Assembly: GCA_963794185.1 (NCBI GenBank) | Contig: CAWCDM010000096.1 | Location: forward strand, 124,001-188,000 | Source of the DNA: JAMXLO01 sp963794185 | Lineage (GTDB): Bacteria; Pseudomonadota; Alphaproteobacteria; Acetobacterales; Acetobacteraceae | DNA length: 64,000 nucleotides | Direction: 5' to 3' | Part shown: one piece after another, positions 62,323 to 64,000 of the stretch | How the letters are laid out: every line of letters begins with the position of its first letter | How positions within the stretch are numbered: position 1 is the first letter of the stretch | Notes under the pieces: generated by a model | The model's input: only the letters and a program-made list of their open reading frames with translations | Database searches by the model: none | What the model was told of the DNA's origin: nothing | Position numbers and translations under genes: made by a program

Positions 62323-63768
62323 GCGACGATGATTCCGCCGGTGTCCCCCGTATCGAGTATCGGCGGTCGGCGCGCGTGAAAATCGGTGTCGCGCTGATAG
62401 GCGTCCGCGACTTTCAAAATCCGCGCCTCGGCGAACGGACGACCGGCGATCTGCAGGCCGATCGGCAATCCGTTCGGATCGAAGCCACAGTTCACGCTGA
62501 CCGCGGGAAGGCCGAGATAGTTGAATGGCCGCGTGTTCGCCGAGACCGCCATGAACGTTGTCTCCGTGCCCGGCGGGCCGTGATCGATATCGGTCGCCGC
62601 CAGGGTCGGCAGGCAAGGTGCGAATCGTCGGCGTTACCAGCACATCCACCCTGGCGAAGACTTCCCGCGCGAACGCTTGCAGGATCGGCCCCCGCCGGGC
62701 GAGCGCCTCCACGTAGTAGGTCGCCGGGATCGCATAGCCGCCGTACATCCGCCCGCTGATATGGATGCCGTACTCGCCCGCCCGCGCGCGCATCCATTGG
62801 GCGTGGATCGTCGCCGCCTCGACGCGTGAGACGATGCCGCCATAGGTGGTGACCGCATCCATCAGCGGCAGCGTGATGCGATGCACCACGGCGCCGCGCG
62901 CCGCCAGGACCGCAAGCGCGTGCTCCAGCGCGTCCATCACCGGCGGATCGACCGCATCGAGGAACCAGGTCGACGGAACGCCGATGCTCAGCCCGCGGAT
63001 GTCGCCGTCGAGCGCCGCCTCGAAGTCGGGCACCGGCTCGTGCGAGCTGGTCGGATCACGCGGATCGCGCCCGGCGATCAGGCTCATGATCCGTGCGCAG
63101 TCACGCGCGGTGCGGGCCAGCGGCCCGACATTGTCGGCACTGAACGACAGCGGCATCACGCCGAACCGCGACACGCGCGTCTGCGTCGGCTTGATCCCGG
63201 TCACGCCGCACGCCGCCGCCGGCAGGCGGATCGAGCCGCCTGTATCGGAACCCAGAGCGGCGTAATTGAACCGCGCCGCCACCGACACACCCGACCCGGA
63301 CGATGAGCCGCCCGTGATGTAGGGCAGGTTCCATGGATTGTGGCAGTCGCCGAACGCGCGATTGTGACCGGTCGGGTTCTGCGCGAACTCCGCCATGTTG
63401 AGGCCGCCGAACGTGTAGGCGCCGGCTTCGGTCAGCCGCTCGATCACGGTCGCGGTCACGCCGGGGCGAAAATCCCTGCGGATCGCCGAACCGCAGGTGC
63501 TGAGCCTGCCCGCCTGATAGTACATGTCCTTGTGCGCCAGCGGCACGCCGTGTAGCGGGCCGAGCCAGGCGTTCCGGCGCATCGCGCGATCCGCCGCGCG
63601 CGCTGCTTCCTCCGCGCCTTCCCGATCAAGCCAGATCGTCGCGTTCAGCTTCGGATTGACCGCGTCCATATTGCGCCAGCAGGCGTCCAGCAGTTCCATG
63701 GAGGTCGCATCGCCGCTGCGCACCGCTTCGGCAGCCTCGACGAGTGAGAGATCGGCCAGATCGGCCAT
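62319..63768 (-). CDS. Amidase-signature hydrolase, AtzE/GatA-like (one frameshift)
   Basis: The amidase-signature Ser-cisSer-Lys triad is visible: the Lys in GVPLAHKDMYYQAGRLSTCGSA (~residue 80), ITGGSSSGSGVSVAA, and the nucleophile region LGSDTGGSIRLPAAACGVTGIKPT. One extra base near 62610 interrupts LVTPTIRTLPA; without it the sequence continues TLAATDIDHGPPGTETTFMAVSANTRPFNYLGLPAVSVNCGFDPNGLPIGLQIAG to the stop. Repaired length is ~482 aa. ATG 63768 has GAAGGAG 8 nt upstream. The small gene directly upstream resembles the AtzG partner of carboxybiuret hydrolase AtzE, so a biuret-like or other amide substrate is possible. Confidence 0.9.
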
Positions 63769-63773
63769 TGGCG

Positions 63774-63968
63774 TCACTCCTTCGTATCGTGCAGCGCGGC
63801 CTCGAAGCTCGCGGGCTCGTCCTCGAAGGCCAGCGTGCCGCGCAGGGCCTCGAAGGCGCGTATGGTCGAGATCAGCTCCGCCGCCATCCGCCGCGCCGGG
63901 TCATTCGGCGCGCTGATGCCGTGCCATCGCGCAATCGTTGCCTCAACCTCGGCTTCGAACGGGTCCAT
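63774..63968 (-). CDS. AtzG-like (DUF4089) small subunit
   Basis: The 64-residue protein reads MDPFEAEVEATIARWHGISAPNDPARRMAAELISTIRAFEALRGTLAFEDEPASFEAALHDTKE. The helical pattern with a conserved acidic C-terminal half is that of DUF4089/AtzG proteins, which wrap around AtzE much as GatC does around GatA. The gene lies 5 bp before the amidase ATG and its stop overlaps a possible GTG start. The position and size strongly support a functional pair. The upstream promoter lies beyond 63968, at the window edge. Confidence 0.75.
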   Translation of the reverse strand: MDPFEAEVEATIARWHGISAPNDPARRMAAELISTIRAFEALRGTLAFEDEPASFEAALHDTKE

Positions 63969-64000
63969 GTTCGGCCTCCCCGATGCTGCGGCACCACTAT

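Noticed and set aside
61327..63777. A continuous 816-codon frame resembling an amidase-asparaginase fusion
   Set aside because: The linker after LVTPTIRTLPA is out of frame. With one base removed near 62610 the amidase ends at its own TGA (62319), overlapping the asparaginase ATG.
1..64000. tRNA, rRNA, riboswitch or prophage
   Set aside because: No cloverleaf with CCA-type end, rRNA core sequence, known riboswitch core, integrase or phage structural gene was recognised by reading. A dedicated search could still find a small RNA.

Overview
This is a high-GC window from an alphaproteobacterium, most likely a member of the Acetobacteraceae/Rhodospirillales. The evidence is the family content (DUF2125, DUF2244, DUF6614 and PraR-type XRE proteins, and an RNase E with an S1 domain split by an acidic insert) and alphaproteobacterial gene orders such as rne - amidase - PBP1A - prfB, ftsE - ftsX - ydcF - plsC next to an MJ0042 zinc-ribbon gene, and DUF2244 - nth. 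No rRNA, tRNA or CRISPR array was seen. About 33 single-base frameshifts break otherwise complete genes, and about 31 of them have the sense of a one-base insertion. I read most of them as residual sequencing or assembly insertions, not as gene decay.

Layout. 1-9.2 kb: a partial hypothetical, a broken NMT1-like binding protein, a lipoprotein, Hsp33, a GNAT enzyme, an acyltransferase-3 carrying an in-frame palindromic repeat, RecX, argD-argF and a PHB-depolymerase-like esterase. 9.6-12.6 kb: a response regulator convergent with a hybrid sensor kinase (sensor-HisKA-HATPase-REC-Hpt). 12.8-20.2 kb: an XRE regulator coupled to hyfBCEFGI, a membrane-bound hydrogenase-4/complex I-like complex whose large subunit lacks the first NiFe cysteine pair, so it is probably an Ehr-type complex and not a hydrogenase. 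20.2-28 kb: small enzymes, a TPR protein, GFA, an aldo/keto reductase, lnt, a PraR-like regulator, DUF2244 and nth. 28.1-32 kb: an MFS remnant cut by nested mobile DNA, in which an IS66 remnant contains an ISAs1 element that contains a group II intron encoding a reverse transcriptase. 32-46 kb: a PncC-NMNAT fusion, cydAB, DUF2125, the ftsEX-ydcF-plsC operon, a coiled-coil protein with five 34-residue repeats, an ECF sigma factor and egtB-egtD. 46-56 kb: a PRC-barrel protein, Ku, RNase E, an amidase, PBP1A, and prfB with its programmed frameshift. 56-64 kb: a Ser/Thr kinase coupled to a Sel1 protein, then a six-gene operon (AtzG-like, amidase, asparaginase, VOC, methyltransferase, DUF6614).

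The most novel-looking item is a pair of related modules at 7858-8010 and 9325-9481 (minus strand). Each consists of a 5' hairpin, a strong ribosome-binding site, a 24-codon ORF encoding a Trp/Arg-rich peptide with a WGRWRVR core, and a 3' hairpin. Both peptides are exactly 24 residues long and share about 15 residues.
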